From Rusavskia elegans (Eukaryota > Ascomycota > Lecanoromycetes > Teloschistales > Teloschistaceae): a DNA stretch of 64,000 nt. The DNA lies in NCBI GenBank assembly GCA_011316305.1, contig SAUG01000020.1, positions 620,001 to 684,000 on the forward strand. The letters run 5' to 3'. Of this stretch, positions 38,201-48,977 are shown in pieces; within the stretch, counting starts at the first letter, position 1, and every line of letters begins with the position of its first letter. A program made the translations under genes and the position numbers. The notes under the pieces were generated by a model. It had not been told where the DNA came from and did not search any database. It saw only the letters and a list, made by a program, of their open reading frames with translations.

Positions 38201-41131
38201 AGTAAAAAGTTTAGGAAATTCTATAATTGAAGCTATAAATATATTTTAGTCGATTACTATAGCAATATTATCTATAAGCTATTTAACTTTTAAAATAAAA
38301 TTGTCTATATTTCCTCCGTAGTATTTAAAAAAATAGGTTAAAACCTAGACTTATTAGATCTATAGGAGTTAGAGGAATTAGAAAATAAATTTTAAAAATA
38401 GCCTTTACGGAAATAGTAGCGTACTAATAGGAGATCTAATTTTAAAAGATTATAGCCGTAATCTAGTAACCTCCTATTAATATTTAAACTAATAGCTTTC
38501 CCGGTACTTTATCGAACATTCTTTATCTATAGTTAAGCTTTATTACTAGCTAACTTACCTACTAGTTTTTATATTACTAAAGTTAATAGTTCCGATCTAG
38601 AATCCGATAAATAATTACCCCGCCTTTAGGCTATTGTATCTCGTCTATAGACTGATCGTACTATCTTATCTCTTATTAAAGTTTTATATAAATATTGAGT
38701 ATTAAATAATTATAATAATTTCTTACTAGACTTAATTATAAACGTCTATATATTTATTAATACTATAAAAAAAATACTATATTAGATTCTTCCGAACCTT
38801 AGTTATATAAAGAGGCTATAGAATTATCCTATACTAATAGATAGCGTAAGGCTTTAGAAGAAAAACTAGTATTATTAGAATTAAATAAAATTTAAATACT
38901 ATATACTAGAATATTACTACCTTCTATAAAATATCCTCTAGAGGGTTAATAGATATATAAAATTAAAAGGGACGTCGATAGTAATATTACGCGCTTTAAA
39001 GCTCGCTAGGTCGTTTATAGCTTTAAATAGGAAGCCGATATCGATTTTAATAAAACCTTCGCTTCGATTATTAAACCTATATTATATAAAGCTATTTTCG
39101 CTATAGCTGCCGCTTATAGCCTAAAGCTCGATTAGAAAGATATTAAAACCGCCTTCCTCTAAAGTTATAGCGATAAAATTATCTATATATAATATCCTAC
39201 TAGTTTTAGTAATACCAATATAATATATAAGCTCCGGAAAATCTTCTATAGTTTTAAATAGTCGCCTTAGATCTGGTACCGCTATCTCGCTAAATTCTTT
39301 ACTACTATCGGCTTTAAATTTCTAGTATCCGATTATAATATCTTTTATAATAGTATAATTATTATCGGCGTTTATATTAATAATATCTTTCTATATAGTA
39401 CTAGTTACTAGAACCTTAATAATATTAAGGTTTATTTAATCGAACGTTTCTAAATATTAGATTTAGGCTTTATTAATTTCTACCTCGGTATAAAGATTAT
39501 TAGGAACCGGGAATTCCGAACTATTGAATTAAACTAAACTATCTAAATTAAATAGACTTTAAAGGACTATAGTTTTACTATCTATAAAAATAATATTTCT
39601 ATCTTTATAGATTCCGGTTTTTATTTAGAAACCGTCCCCGCTAATTAAAAATATTTTCTATAGATAAAATATAAATATTAGAGTACTATCGGCTCTTTAA
39701 TATATACTATATTTAGAACCCGCCTTAATATTACTTTTACTATTTCGATTATTAGCTAATATTCGTCTAATCCTATAAACTACTACTAGAATACTATTAC
39801 TAGAATTTTCAAATATCTATATAAAATAACTTACTTTACTTTTATCTATAGAGGCGACCTATAAAAACTTCGGAGATATACCGATACCGATTAGATAGAT
39901 AACTATAAAACCCGTTACTCTATTTTTAGATACGTCTTCGATATTAGATCCGGCGCTATTAGCTAGTTATCTAAATAGTAAACTATTATAGCTATATTAA
40001 CTACTAAAGTAGAGTTTGATAGAGAGACTAGAGCTACTAAGAAGGCTATTTAGTTAAATTATATCCGAAATTAGGTATTAAGTAATAAGTAGGATCTAAA
40101 TACTACTTTACTTTAAAAGGCGCTGCTTGTTTCTAGATGGCCTGTTAATTTACTATTAATTAAAAGTTTTATAGTAGGTAAAATAGATACTTCATTAATA
40201 ATTAGGTTTTTTTATAACTGCTAGTAGATATTTAATTTTAAAGAACGAACCGTTTATAATAACAGCGAATTTAGTACTATTAGCTGTTTTTAGAAAAAGC
40301 CTGTTAATAGTCTGTTATCTAGAACTTGAAATTATATTATAACAGTCAGTTTTCCTTTATAACTCGTTAATTTACTGCTAATTAATTATTTTAGAGGATT
40401 CTAGATTAATTAGATATTAATATATTATTAATTTAATATTAAAATAATATTTTAATTAATCTAAAACTCTATTATATATTTAATTTATCGGAATTATAAT
40501 CGATAACTCTCTTTGGTCTAGTTAGTAAAATACTATAGATATTCTATTCTTCTATAAACCAGTCCCGATTAGAATAATTCGATCTCTCGGTTTTCGATTT
40601 TTTAAACTAATTTGGCTATTTAACCCGCCTAGATAAAATAAATCGACCTATCGGATTAAGATCTCGAAAGGTCGACCTATAGGCCGATAGATCGATTTTT
40701 ATATTTTACGGTTATATAAAATATAATACGAACAGCCTGTCTTCGTAAAACAGTATATTATTTTAAACAGATATAATTAATTACGGTTTATTCGTATTAC
40801 CTATACTCGACATTCTTGATCACGTAATATTTTTGATTATATAATTTGAATAGCATATTAACACGCTGTTCAGATATTGGAAACGTTATCTAAAATAGAT
40901 ATAGTAACCTTTTATAGCGATAACTAGGGCGCTATTACCATTACTAAAAACCTTTAATTCTATAACTGTATTAAATATATCGATATCTATATTAAATTCC
41001 TATAGGAAAAGGTCGTTAATAAAACTATCGACCTTTAATATATTCTAACGGAATAAATAGTTACTAATAGGCTTATTAAAGCTCTAGATAAAAATAAATT
41101 CGAGGCTTTCTGTACCGTATTTAAACTTTAA
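35300..41131 (+). pseudogene. Gag-pol polyprotein relic of copia C
   Basis: Translated in its original frames this shows a Gag zinc knuckle (36655-36712, with Cys and His now read as Tyr and spacing GYIKD preserved), the GAG-pre-integrase motif HTRLRHLGN (37492-37525, read as YTRLRYLGN), a copia reverse transcriptase (about 39020-39400, with K-T-A-F-L and an active-site box at 39370-39390 read VYINNI instead of VYVDDI) and RNase H (39952-40050, read GAIS-stop-LSK). It ends at about 41129-41131 after KFEAF. Asp-to-Asn, His/Cys-to-Tyr and Gln/Trp-to-stop changes are what RIP produces. E copy 6 interrupts it after RNase H. It is not functional. Confidence 0.85.
40111..40894 (+). mobile_element. 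E element, copy 6, B box lost
   Basis: About 784 bp inside the copia C pol end; pol sequence on both sides joins when compared with 44500-44560. Termini AAAAGGCGCTGCTTGTTTCT and AGATATTGGAAACGTTATCT are at the ends. The A box region TTTGGTCTAGTTAG is present at about 40516-40530, but the B box is removed: ATAATTCGATCTCTCGG (about 40570) lacks the 17 or so bases between two TTCGA motifs seen in other copies. The hairpin region is retained at about 40640-40695. Confidence 0.75.
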
Positions 41132-41160
41132 GCGATAATAGCGATAATCTATCTAAATAA

Positions 41161-42700
41161 AGATTTTTCTAATAATATTCTCCCCCGGAATATAATTAAC
41201 TCCGGGGTAATACCGATTACTATATACCTATAATTATTATCTTCGGAGAATATAATATATACTAAAGGAAGTAGTTAAATTTCCATATAACTCTAGGCCT
41301 TATAGGCCTATCTAAATAATACCTATAACGTTTTTAAATCGCTATACTCATTATATACTTTCCGATAGTATATTTAATCGAAATCTATATATAATCGCCT
41401 ATACCCGGATTCGTTCTTCTATTTTAGTAGTAAAATACTAAAAATATATCTTTAGTCTAAACTCTATTGAATTCTATATTAGATTTAATATATTAATTGG
41501 TTTTAATACTAATTAAAGTGTTCTGGCTATTTAGTAATTATCTAGATACTATGTAAGGTTTATCGGAACTAGCGCGGATATATAGCTCTAGCTATATATT
41601 TTCGCCCGCTATCTACTACTACTATATTTTTTCGAATATATTTTTACTAAACCTATACTATCCGATATATAAATTAAACCGTTCGACTTTTTGTACTTTA
41701 TACTTTAATTTAATCCTATTTATAGCTATTATAGATTTCAATAGTCCTTTAAAATTTAACTTTACCGCCTGTATTTCTAGAGAACTCGACCTATATATAT
41801 ATATCGAAGTATTTAATAAACTACTTAATAACTTTCGAGTTTATATCGCCTATATAAACTATAATAATAATCTACTCCATTTCTATACTCGAGTACTATT
41901 CTATCTAAACTTCGAATCTAAGTACTATTAAATAAAAGATAATATCGATAGCTTTTAGAATCGCGATATTTTTAGCCGCCTATAGCTAGATAGCGATAAT
42001 ATATAAATACGTATTAGGGTTTTTACTATCTAGCCGTTCCGCTAAATTAACTATAGAATACTATAGGAAGACTAGAAATAGTACTATTAGAATACTATAA
42101 TCGTTAATAATCCGAAAACTTATATTAATCCTCGAAGCTATAGTAAATACTTCTTTATCTAGAACTATCTAGGCGATATAACTTTCGATATATCTATAAA
42201 GATTTAGAATATTCTAATAGTCGTTTAATATACGCTTCTAAAGTAAAAAAAAAAAATATAATATCTATATCTTTTAGTACTTCGGCTGTACCGATTATAA
42301 ACGCTAATACCTATAACTTACTATTAAATAGATACCTTCGATCGTCGAAGCTCTAGATACGCCCTTCTAATCGGGTAATATCCGTTTTAAATACTTTAAA
42401 TAGATCTATATTATAAATTAGTACTAGTATCTATACCAGTATTCTTTTAAATATACTACTATTAAATAGAGTTTAGAGTACTATAGAAATTATAGGAGCT
42501 CTATTTATCTAGATTTCGATTTTTATAATTTATATACGCAGATCTGCTGTAGGAATCTTATTCTTTTATCTTATCTTTCTCGTATATATATCTATTAAAG
42601 GAGCTCTTTAAACTTTATCTACCTCGCCGTTATTATATATAAACTTTTTTTCCTATAGGTTTTTTAGCGAGTATATAGCGAGTCTATTAAATTTTTACTT
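41161..42700 (+). pseudogene. Third reading frame downstream of copia C pol
   Basis: Between the pol stop (about 41131) and the 3' LTR lies over 1.5 kb in which one plus-strand frame (codons in phase with 41161) is interrupted only by TAA and TAG and contains a completely open run of 124 codons (41557-41928). In such AT-rich, stop-dense DNA, an open run plus stops only at former Gln/Trp-type codons indicates old coding sequence. It is out of phase with pol. Recognisable text includes FTACISREL (around 41768) and FGCTDY (around 42280), with hydrophobic stretches such as LILFIAII near 41710. I recognise no family. Copies B and D carry the same region. An accessory or envelope-like protein is possible but unsupported. 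Confidence 0.6.
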
Positions 42701-42710
42701 CTAGTATTTA

Positions 42711-43620
42711 TTTAGTTATTTGTTTTGGCTTTAGTACCCGGTAAACCAGTAATTCGGTAAGTAAATCAAGTGTTAGTATACCAGTATTAAATATACAGTA
42801 GCAGAACTTATATCCTAGTTTAGGTAACGTAAATAACGGTTCTATAGAATTTTAATTTAAATTTACTTAGTAATATAACGTATCCTTCTACCGATAATTT
42901 AACGTAGAAATTTTTATAGATAAATATACCTTATAGTTATCGCTTCTTCTTCTTTTACTAGTAATATAAGTCTAAAACCCCTTACGTATATATATATTCC
43001 CGTAACAGCTATACCGCAGCTAAACCAGACGGTAGTACCTTCCTATATCTATAATAACTATATCTACCCGCGTAGTCGTCGACTACTTTATTATAGCTAG
43101 AGTAACCTATTCCGACTTCGATAAAGATCTGTTCCTTACCGCCTTTAAAACGCGCTATCCGACCTCCCTACCCCCCTTTAGCTTAATTAACCGGGTAAAG
43201 CTTCTAGCTGTAGTAGCTAGTATACTAATAGGTAACTCTATAACTAGCGACCCTCTTAAAGCTACGCGGGCTAAAGAATACTTTAATAGTTTAGTAGAGC
43301 GTTTAGGTACGTATAGCCGAGATAATAGATATAGATAATTACTTCGTAGTATAGCGGTAGATATAGCGGAAATATTAGAAGCTGATAATTATATATAACG
43401 TTAAGGAAGGAATAGTAAAGGATTCGTAATCGAACGAAGAAGGAAATAGTTAAACGGAAGTAATTAACGCTATAAACCTTATCGAACGAACTATATACCT
43501 TCGGCTATAAAACTTTCTTTATATATAAAATATAATAATTGTTACCGTATATAACGTTATTAGAATATATATATATATATATAAACTTAATATAACCCCA
43601 GACAGGAGCTTTCCAGAAGG
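42711..43620 (-). mobile_element. R950 repeat, copy 5, best antisense reading frame
   Basis: A minus-orientation R950 between the copia C 3' region and its 3' LTR. On the plus strand it starts TTAGTTATTTGTTTTGGC and ends GGAGCTTTCCAGAAGG. On that plus strand a frame open for about 100 codons covers roughly 43030-43326; it includes TYSDFDKDLF (43105-43134) and RAKEYFNSLVERLG (about 43268-43309). The same reading is recoverable in every full R950 copy, so the family carries a fragment of a protein gene. I do not recognise the protein. The flanks share AGTAYTT-like bases. Confidence 0.78.
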
Positions 43621-43661
43621 AGTACTTTTAGTATATATTTAGTATATTATTCGTACAGAAG

Positions 43662-43838
43662 TATTAGAAGTACGTATTATATATAACAGTTATACTAAGG
43701 CGCTAAAGGCGCCAGTACCGATCAGACCTAGTAGTTTTCGGCGCCAAGGCCCTGCTATCTCCTTCTTATATACTTAGTCCAGGCGAAAGTCTATTTTAGT
43801 AAATCAAGCTTAATATTCTATATATATAATTTCAATAC
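43662..43838 (+). repeat. 3' LTR of copia C
   Basis: Begins ATTAGAAGTACGTATTATAT, continues through GGCGCTAAAGGCGCCAGTA and TTTTCGGCGCCAAGGCCC, and ends just before R950 sequence resumes (ACTTTATACGTAAAATA). It matches the element's 5' LTR, including the rare core variant TAGTAGCTTTCGGCGC / TAGTAGTTTTCGGCGC, which supports the pairing. Confidence 0.78.
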
Positions 43839-44977
43839 TTTATACGTAAAATATAATAATTATTGCCGTATATAACGTTATTTAGAAATATATATATATA
43901 AATATATATTCAATATAACTTTAGATAGAAATCTTCCAGAAAGGAAATCCTATTAATTTTTACCTCGGTATAAAGATTATTAGGAACCGGAAACTCCGTA
44001 CTATTTAGTTAAACTAAATTATCTGTATTAATTAAAATATAAAGATTATAGTTTCACTATTTATAAAGATAATATTTTTATTCCTTTTCCCGCTAATTAT
44101 AATTACTTTCTATTAATAAAGCGTAAATATTAGTATACTATCGGCTTTTTAAAATATACTATATTTAGAATCTTTTCCGATATCGTTTTTTACGTTTCTA
44201 CTACTAGTCGGTATTTATCTAATTCTATAAACTACTACTAGATCGCTATTACTAGAATTTTTAAATACCTATATAAAATTATTTACTTTATTTTCATTTA
44301 TAGAAGCGATCTATAAAAGCTTCGGGGGTATACTAATACTAATTAAAAAAATAATCTAAAGACCTATTATTTTACTTCCAGGTATATTTTTAATATTAGA
44401 TCGGGTGCTATTAGCTGATCTTTTAAATAGTAAACTACTATAGCTATTTCGAATACTAAAATAGAATTAGATAGGGAAACCGGAGCTACTAAAGAAGCTA
44501 TTAAATAAATTTAAATTTAAACGCCGTTCTAGATATAGTAATCATTTATAGCGATAACTAAAGCGCTACTAAAAACATTTAATTTTATAGTTATACTAAA
44601 TATAATAATATCTTCATTCAAATTCTATAGAAAAAGGTTGTTAATAAAACTATCGACTTCTAGTATATTCTAACGGAGTAAATAGTCATTAATAGATTTA
44701 CTAAAATCCTAGATAAAAGTAAATTCGAGGCTTTCTATATAGTATTTAGGTTTGAAAATCTAAAGATATATTAAACTTTAAACGATAATAACGATAATCT
44801 ATTTAAATAGAAATTTTTCTAATAATAATTTCTTCCAGTATATAATTAAATCCGGGGTACTAGTAATTACTATATACTTATAAATATTATCTTCGAGAAA
44901 TATAATATATACTATAGAAAATAGTTAAACTTTCAAATAATTCTAGACTCTATAGATTTATCTATATAATATCTATT

Positions 44978-45915
44978 TTGTTAATCAGGTTTTAGTTTTA
45001 GTATCCGATAAATTAATAGTTCGATAATAAATTAAATATTAGTATACTAGTATTAGAGATACGATAGTAGAATATATATTCTTGTTTAATTAACGTAAAT
45101 AATCGTTCTATAGAATTTGAATTTAAATTCATTTAATAATATAACGTATCTTTCCACCGATAATTTAATATAGAAATTCTAATAGATAAATATATCTCGC
45201 AGTTATCGCTTCTTTTTCTTTTTCTTTTACTAGTAATATAAGTCCCTTATAAATACTACGATTTACTAAAAGCTTTTACGTACGTATATACTTTCGTAAT
45301 AGCTATAACTATAAGCTAAACTGGACGGTAGTATATTTATAATAACTAAATCCATCTATATAGTTGTCGACTATCTTATTATAATTATAATAATCTATTT
45401 CGATTTTAATCTAAATTTCCTTTTTATTATTTTTAAAACGTACTATTCGATCTCTCTACCTTCTTTTAACCTAATCGACCGGGTAAAACTTCTAGCTAAA
45501 GTAGCTAGCGTACTATCTAGCGGTATTTTTAAAGCTAAATAGACTAAAGAGTACTTTAATAATTTAACGGAACGTTTAGGTACAAGTTATATAATTAATA
45601 CGGCCGAGATAACAACTATAGATAATTACTTCGTAGTATAGTAGATGGATATAGTAAAGATTTTAGATAATTATAATTATTTATAATATTAAAAAAGAAC
45701 TAGATAGTAGAGAATTTGTAATCGCGAATAAAAAAGGAAATAATTAAATAGAAGTAATTATCTACGCTATAAATCTTGCCTGACGAATATACTTTTAGCT
45801 GTAAAATTTTCTTTATACGTAAATATAATAATTATTATCGTATATAAAATTGAAAAAACATATATATATATATATGAAAACTCAATATAATTCCAAATAG
45901 AAGCCTTTTAAAAAG
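44978..45915 (-). mobile_element. R950 repeat, copy 6, at a rearrangement junction
   Basis: A complete minus-orientation R950, strongly mutated: TAGTATCCGATAAATTAATA stands for the usual TAGTACCCGGTAAACCAG, and the end reads AAGCCTTTTAAAAAG. The left neighbour is the copia F pol 3' region; the right neighbour is a copia 5' leader (AGCTAATTTAC). The two flanks are not adjacent parts of one copia element, and no direct repeat is visible, so the locus was rearranged at this repeat. Confidence 0.75.
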
Positions 45916-46505
45916 AGCTAATTTACTATATATAGATATATTACAATAGAAATATCATATTAGTTATATAATAGTTAAAAATTTCGAAATATAATCTTTA
46001 TAGTTATTAATTCTATAATCTGCTATCTAGTTAATTCTAGCTTTCGACGTATATTCTATAGTAATTTAGATAGCCGAACTCCTATCAGCTATTATAAATA
46101 AATACGGGAAGCGACTATCTAGCTAATTTAGTATATATTGGAATATTAATAAAATTGAAAGCTAGTAAACTATATTTCTAGCTATTATATTTTTTCTAAC
46201 TTTCTAACGGTCTAAATGAACTTTTATTACTTTTAAACTAACTACTCCTTATTTTTAGAACTAGAACTATCGAGCCTAGCCTTCGGCTCTACTAGTTATA
46301 TTATCTAGTTCTAAATAATATAATGATTCGAAACTTTTTACTTATTACTAAAGACTATTATTATATTATTTTAGCTTTCGAAACTTTATTTAATCTATTT
46401 TAAATCTTATATCTACTTCTATAATATTATTATTAATATTATATAAAAATTTCAAATAACGTTTTCTTTAAAGACTATCTAATAACCTCCGAGTAAATAA
46501 TAGAT
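45916..46505 (+). mobile_element. Copia H: leader and gag fragment
   Basis: Plus-strand copia sequence matching about 35110-35660 (leader and start of gag, with the conserved CTATCGAGCCTAGCCTTCGG near 46270). It ends at GACTATCTAATAACCTCCGA, beyond which the sequence no longer follows the other copia copies. It has neither LTR nor pol. Confidence 0.75.
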
Positions 46506-46551
46506 ATTTTAGTATTTCGCTATTTTAATAGCGATAGAACTTTTCTAATAA

Positions 46552-46874
46552 TAGACTAGCCGTCGGATCGGGTTTCGGATTCTAAATCGTAACCCGATCC
46601 GACCCGCTAAAACCGCTAAGCTCTAGTATAAAAGTATAAAGCTAGTATAACTTTTATACAAATTTACTAAAAAAATTCTAATTAATTAACTACGCTAGCT
46701 AGAGAGTCCGTAGTAAAACTAAATATATTATCTAGATATATTATCTTTATTTGATTATTAAAATTATAATATATTAAATATATAATATAATCGGGTCGGG
46801 GTCGGATCGGGTTATCAAGATCGAATCGGATATCCAACGGTTCGATAGAAACCCGATCCGAACCGGCCAGTCTA
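46552..46874. mobile_element. hAT-like MITE, copy d
   Basis: A 323 bp element with termini TAGACTAGCCG and CCGGCCAGTCTA, flanked by a perfect 8 bp TCTAATAA (46544-46551 and 46875-46882). It has the same internal sequence as copies b and c, including CTACGCTAGCTAGA. It sits at or near the 3' end of the Ty3/gypsy element. Confidence 0.85.
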
Positions 46875-46899
46875 TCTAATAAAGATATATAAAAGATAT

Positions 46900-47780
46900 T
46901 ATAAATTTTTAACTTAACTAGTAGAATTAAATAATAAATTCAATAATCTATAAATTTCGAAATTCGATATAGATTTACCATTTTATGAATTTTTTTTTCT
47001 TTATTTAAATTTAAGATTTTCTATAGATATTAATATTAAATTACTAATTTTATTTTTATTCGATTAATATTTTCTATTATAGTATTTAATCTAGTTTTTC
47101 TAAACTTTCTTCTAGTTCGTATATATCAATTTATATATCTTCCATTTTTTTATTATTTTCTTTTTTTCCATTAGTTTTATTATATTTTTTCTTTTTCCGC
47201 GATATTATTTTTATCGATTTCGAATATTATATCTAGATAACATTCAATTAATAATTTAAAAAAAGATAATTTTATAATTATATATTTACAATTATTATAG
47301 ACGAAAATAGATAAAAATAGGAATTTAATTTAATTAGTTTATTTTCTTTTAATATATATTTTTAGATAATGTTCTAGCGATTTTTTTCATCGTTTAGTTT
47401 ATCTATCCGTTTAAAAATAAGATATAGTATTTAAACGACGTTAAATCTTTAGATAATAGTAAATCTCCGACTATAATCTATTTATAAATAGCGAGTTTTA
47501 ACCGCTAATAATTCTATTCGAGAAAATTTTTTTAAATTAAAATTTATCGATAAAAAATTTTATTATATTTTTTATATTGATTAATTTATAATATATAATA
47601 TTACCCGCTATTTTAATTTGATGATCTATAGTAATTAATACTGAATCTATAATCTTTTAATAATATCGAATAGATAGTAATCTAGTAACAAAATCTATTG
47701 TTATTTCTTTTTATAATTATATAAAATATAGAAAATTCTGAAATTTTCTATTTAAACTATATCTATAGATTTTAATTTAT
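46900..47780 (-). pseudogene. Ty3/gypsy integrase relic
   Basis: Translated on the minus strand this reads KEITIDFVTRL (about 47687-47719), DSVLITIDH (near 47620-47646), then a TDRQTKR box (about 47387-47410, the family's TDGQTER), LEHYL (about 47362-47378) and FVYNN (about 47290-47306). These follow the order of the retroviral-type integrase core in fungal Ty3/gypsy elements. Interspersed stops are TAA or TAG. No intact catalytic set can be read. Confidence 0.82.
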
Positions 47781-47787
47781 TAATCCA

Positions 47788-47952
47788 TTTAGTTATTTGT
47801 TTTGGTTTTAATATCCGACGAACCAATGGTTCGGTAAACAAATCAAGTACTAGTATACCAATATCGAATACACGGTAGCGGAATTTATATTTCTATTTTA
47901 TTTATACAAATAACTGTTTTTTGAAATTTAAATATTATATTATTTTTTATTT
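47788..47952 (-). mobile_element. R950 repeat, copy 7, fragment
   Basis: The first 165 bp or so of an R950 in minus orientation (ATTTAGTTATTTGTTTTGG onward), inserted in the gypsy integrase region. It stops where SINE copy 4 begins. The remainder was not found on the other side of the SINE. Confidence 0.7.
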
Positions 47953-48364
47953 GTATACGAGTAATTATATGGATTTTAATTTTAATCTTTTATAAATCTA
48001 ACGCTAGAGGCGCTAATTCGATTAGATTACGTAATTATTTGAAATTTTAAATATTTTACTAAAAACTCGAATTAGGATTCCCGAAAGAATTAGATCTAGA
48101 CTAAAATCTAGAAGGAAACCGTAATTTATTTAGTTTTAGTTTAATTTCGATCGAGACGGCTAGGCCGAAGCGATCTACTAACTAGGCCTTCTATATTCTA
48201 AAACTCTATAAAAATCGATTTAATCGATTGAAAAAATTTATTTATTAGATTAGTTTTTAAGAAATTTAAATCTTCGATCCGCCGGATTAATTCCGTTAAT
48301 TCCGAAAAACTTTAGATTTGTTAGACTTTCAGATTATACAGCGTTACTACTACGCAATCTAGAT
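47953..48364 (-). mobile_element. tRNA-headed SINE, copy 4
   Basis: A minus-orientation SINE, strongly decayed. The body matches the other copies (GCTAGAGGCGCTAATTCG near 48000). In the head the B box is changed (AAATTTAAATCTTCGATCC) and the A box reads CTACTACGCAATC. The target duplication is unclear because both flanks are TA-rich. Confidence 0.75.
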
Positions 48365-48380
48365 TATATTATATTTAATA

Positions 48381-48977
48381 TATATACGATTAATCATTCG
48401 GATTTTTGATTTTAATTTTTTACAAATCTAATATTTAGACTGGCCGTTTTGTCGGGTTTCGAACCCGAGTTCGTGTCTCGGGTTCGAGTTTCTAACCGTA
48501 TTAGGAAGGAGATTAACTTTGACTAGTAATTTAGACGCAATAGCCACGTTTATCGCGAAGTCGGGTCGCCACTTTGGTTCGAAATGGCCAGTCTACTAAT
48601 ATCAGAGACGCTAATTCGATTAGATTACGTAATTACTTAGTATTCAAGTATTTTACCGAGAACTCGAATTAAAAATTCCCGAAAAAACTAGATTTGGACT
48701 AAAATCCAGAAAGAAATCGTAATTTATTTAACTTTATTAATTAATTTAATTTACTTCGATCGAAACGGCTAGGCCGAAGCGATCTACTAACTAGATTTTC
48801 TATATCTTAAAATTCTATAAAAAACTATTTAGTCGATAGAAAAAATTTAAATATTAGATTGACTTTCGAAGGATTCGAACCTCCGATCCGCCGGATTAAT
48901 TCCGCTAATTCCGAAATAAAACGCGGATCCGTTAGGCTTTTAAATTATATAACGTTACTACTATACCATTTAGACTT
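48381..48977 (-). mobile_element. tRNA-headed SINE, copy 5, split by a MITE
   Basis: A minus-orientation SINE next to copy 4, flanked by a 14 bp duplication with one A/G difference (48367-48380 and 48978-48991). A 160 bp MITE lies in its body at 48436-48595. The B box is visible as GGATTCGAACCTCCGATCC at about 48872-48890 and the head segment GCGGATCCGTTAGGC is kept near 48923. Confidence 0.82.
48436..48595. mobile_element. hAT-like MITE, copy e, short variant
   Basis: 160 bp with termini TAGACTGGCCG and TGGCCAGTCTA. The flanks are CTAATATT (48428-48435) and CTAATATC (48596-48603). The interior differs from copies b-d: it has CGGGTTCGAGTTTCTAACCG and a stretch rich in CpA, TpG and CpG (48490-48580), so it belongs to a different, less mutated subfamily sharing only the ends and the TTTCGAACCCG motif. 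Confidence 0.82.

Larger units (their letters stand above)
34680..43838 (+). mobile_element. Copia C: full-length Ty1/copia element
   Basis: A plus-strand copia with a 5' LTR at about 34680-34890 and a 3' LTR at about 43662-43838, inserted in R950 copy 4 (CTTTATA bases recur at both junctions). Order: leader, gag, integrase, reverse transcriptase, RNase H, then about 1.5 kb before the 3' LTR. This integrase-before-reverse-transcriptase order defines Ty1/copia. It carries two later insertions, E copy 6 (40111-40894) and R950 copy 5 (42711-43620). The net length is about 7.5 kb. Confidence 0.88.
31216..43949 (-). mobile_element. R950 repeat, copy 4, split by copia C and E elements
   Basis: A minus-orientation R950 inserted in copia F pol. 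Its pieces are 31216-31226, 33021-33193, 33977-34679 and 43839-43949; between them lie E copy 4, E copy 5 and copia C. The flanks in F are a 22 bp direct repeat (31194-31215 and 43950-43971) beginning CTATTAATTT and ending TCGGTAT, with three C/T differences. This is the longest target duplication in the window, and its length differs from the 12-13 bp of other copies. Confidence 0.8.
24443..44977 (+). mobile_element. Copia F: copia split by four insertions
   Basis: A plus-strand Ty1/copia element. It starts with an LTR at 24443. The 5' gag part is interrupted by an E element (25500-26299), gag by a hAT-like MITE (26798-27168), and gag-pol by a SINE (28406-29167). At 31215 an R950 copy, itself carrying copia C, pushes the rest of F out to 43972-44977. 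The zinc-knuckle relic is at about 27641-27700, the reverse transcriptase active site near 31090-31113 (read as Asn-Gly) and RNase H at about 44400-44510. The far end stops at an R950 (44978-45915) beyond which copia 5' sequence begins, so the F 3' end and LTR are missing. Confidence 0.85.
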
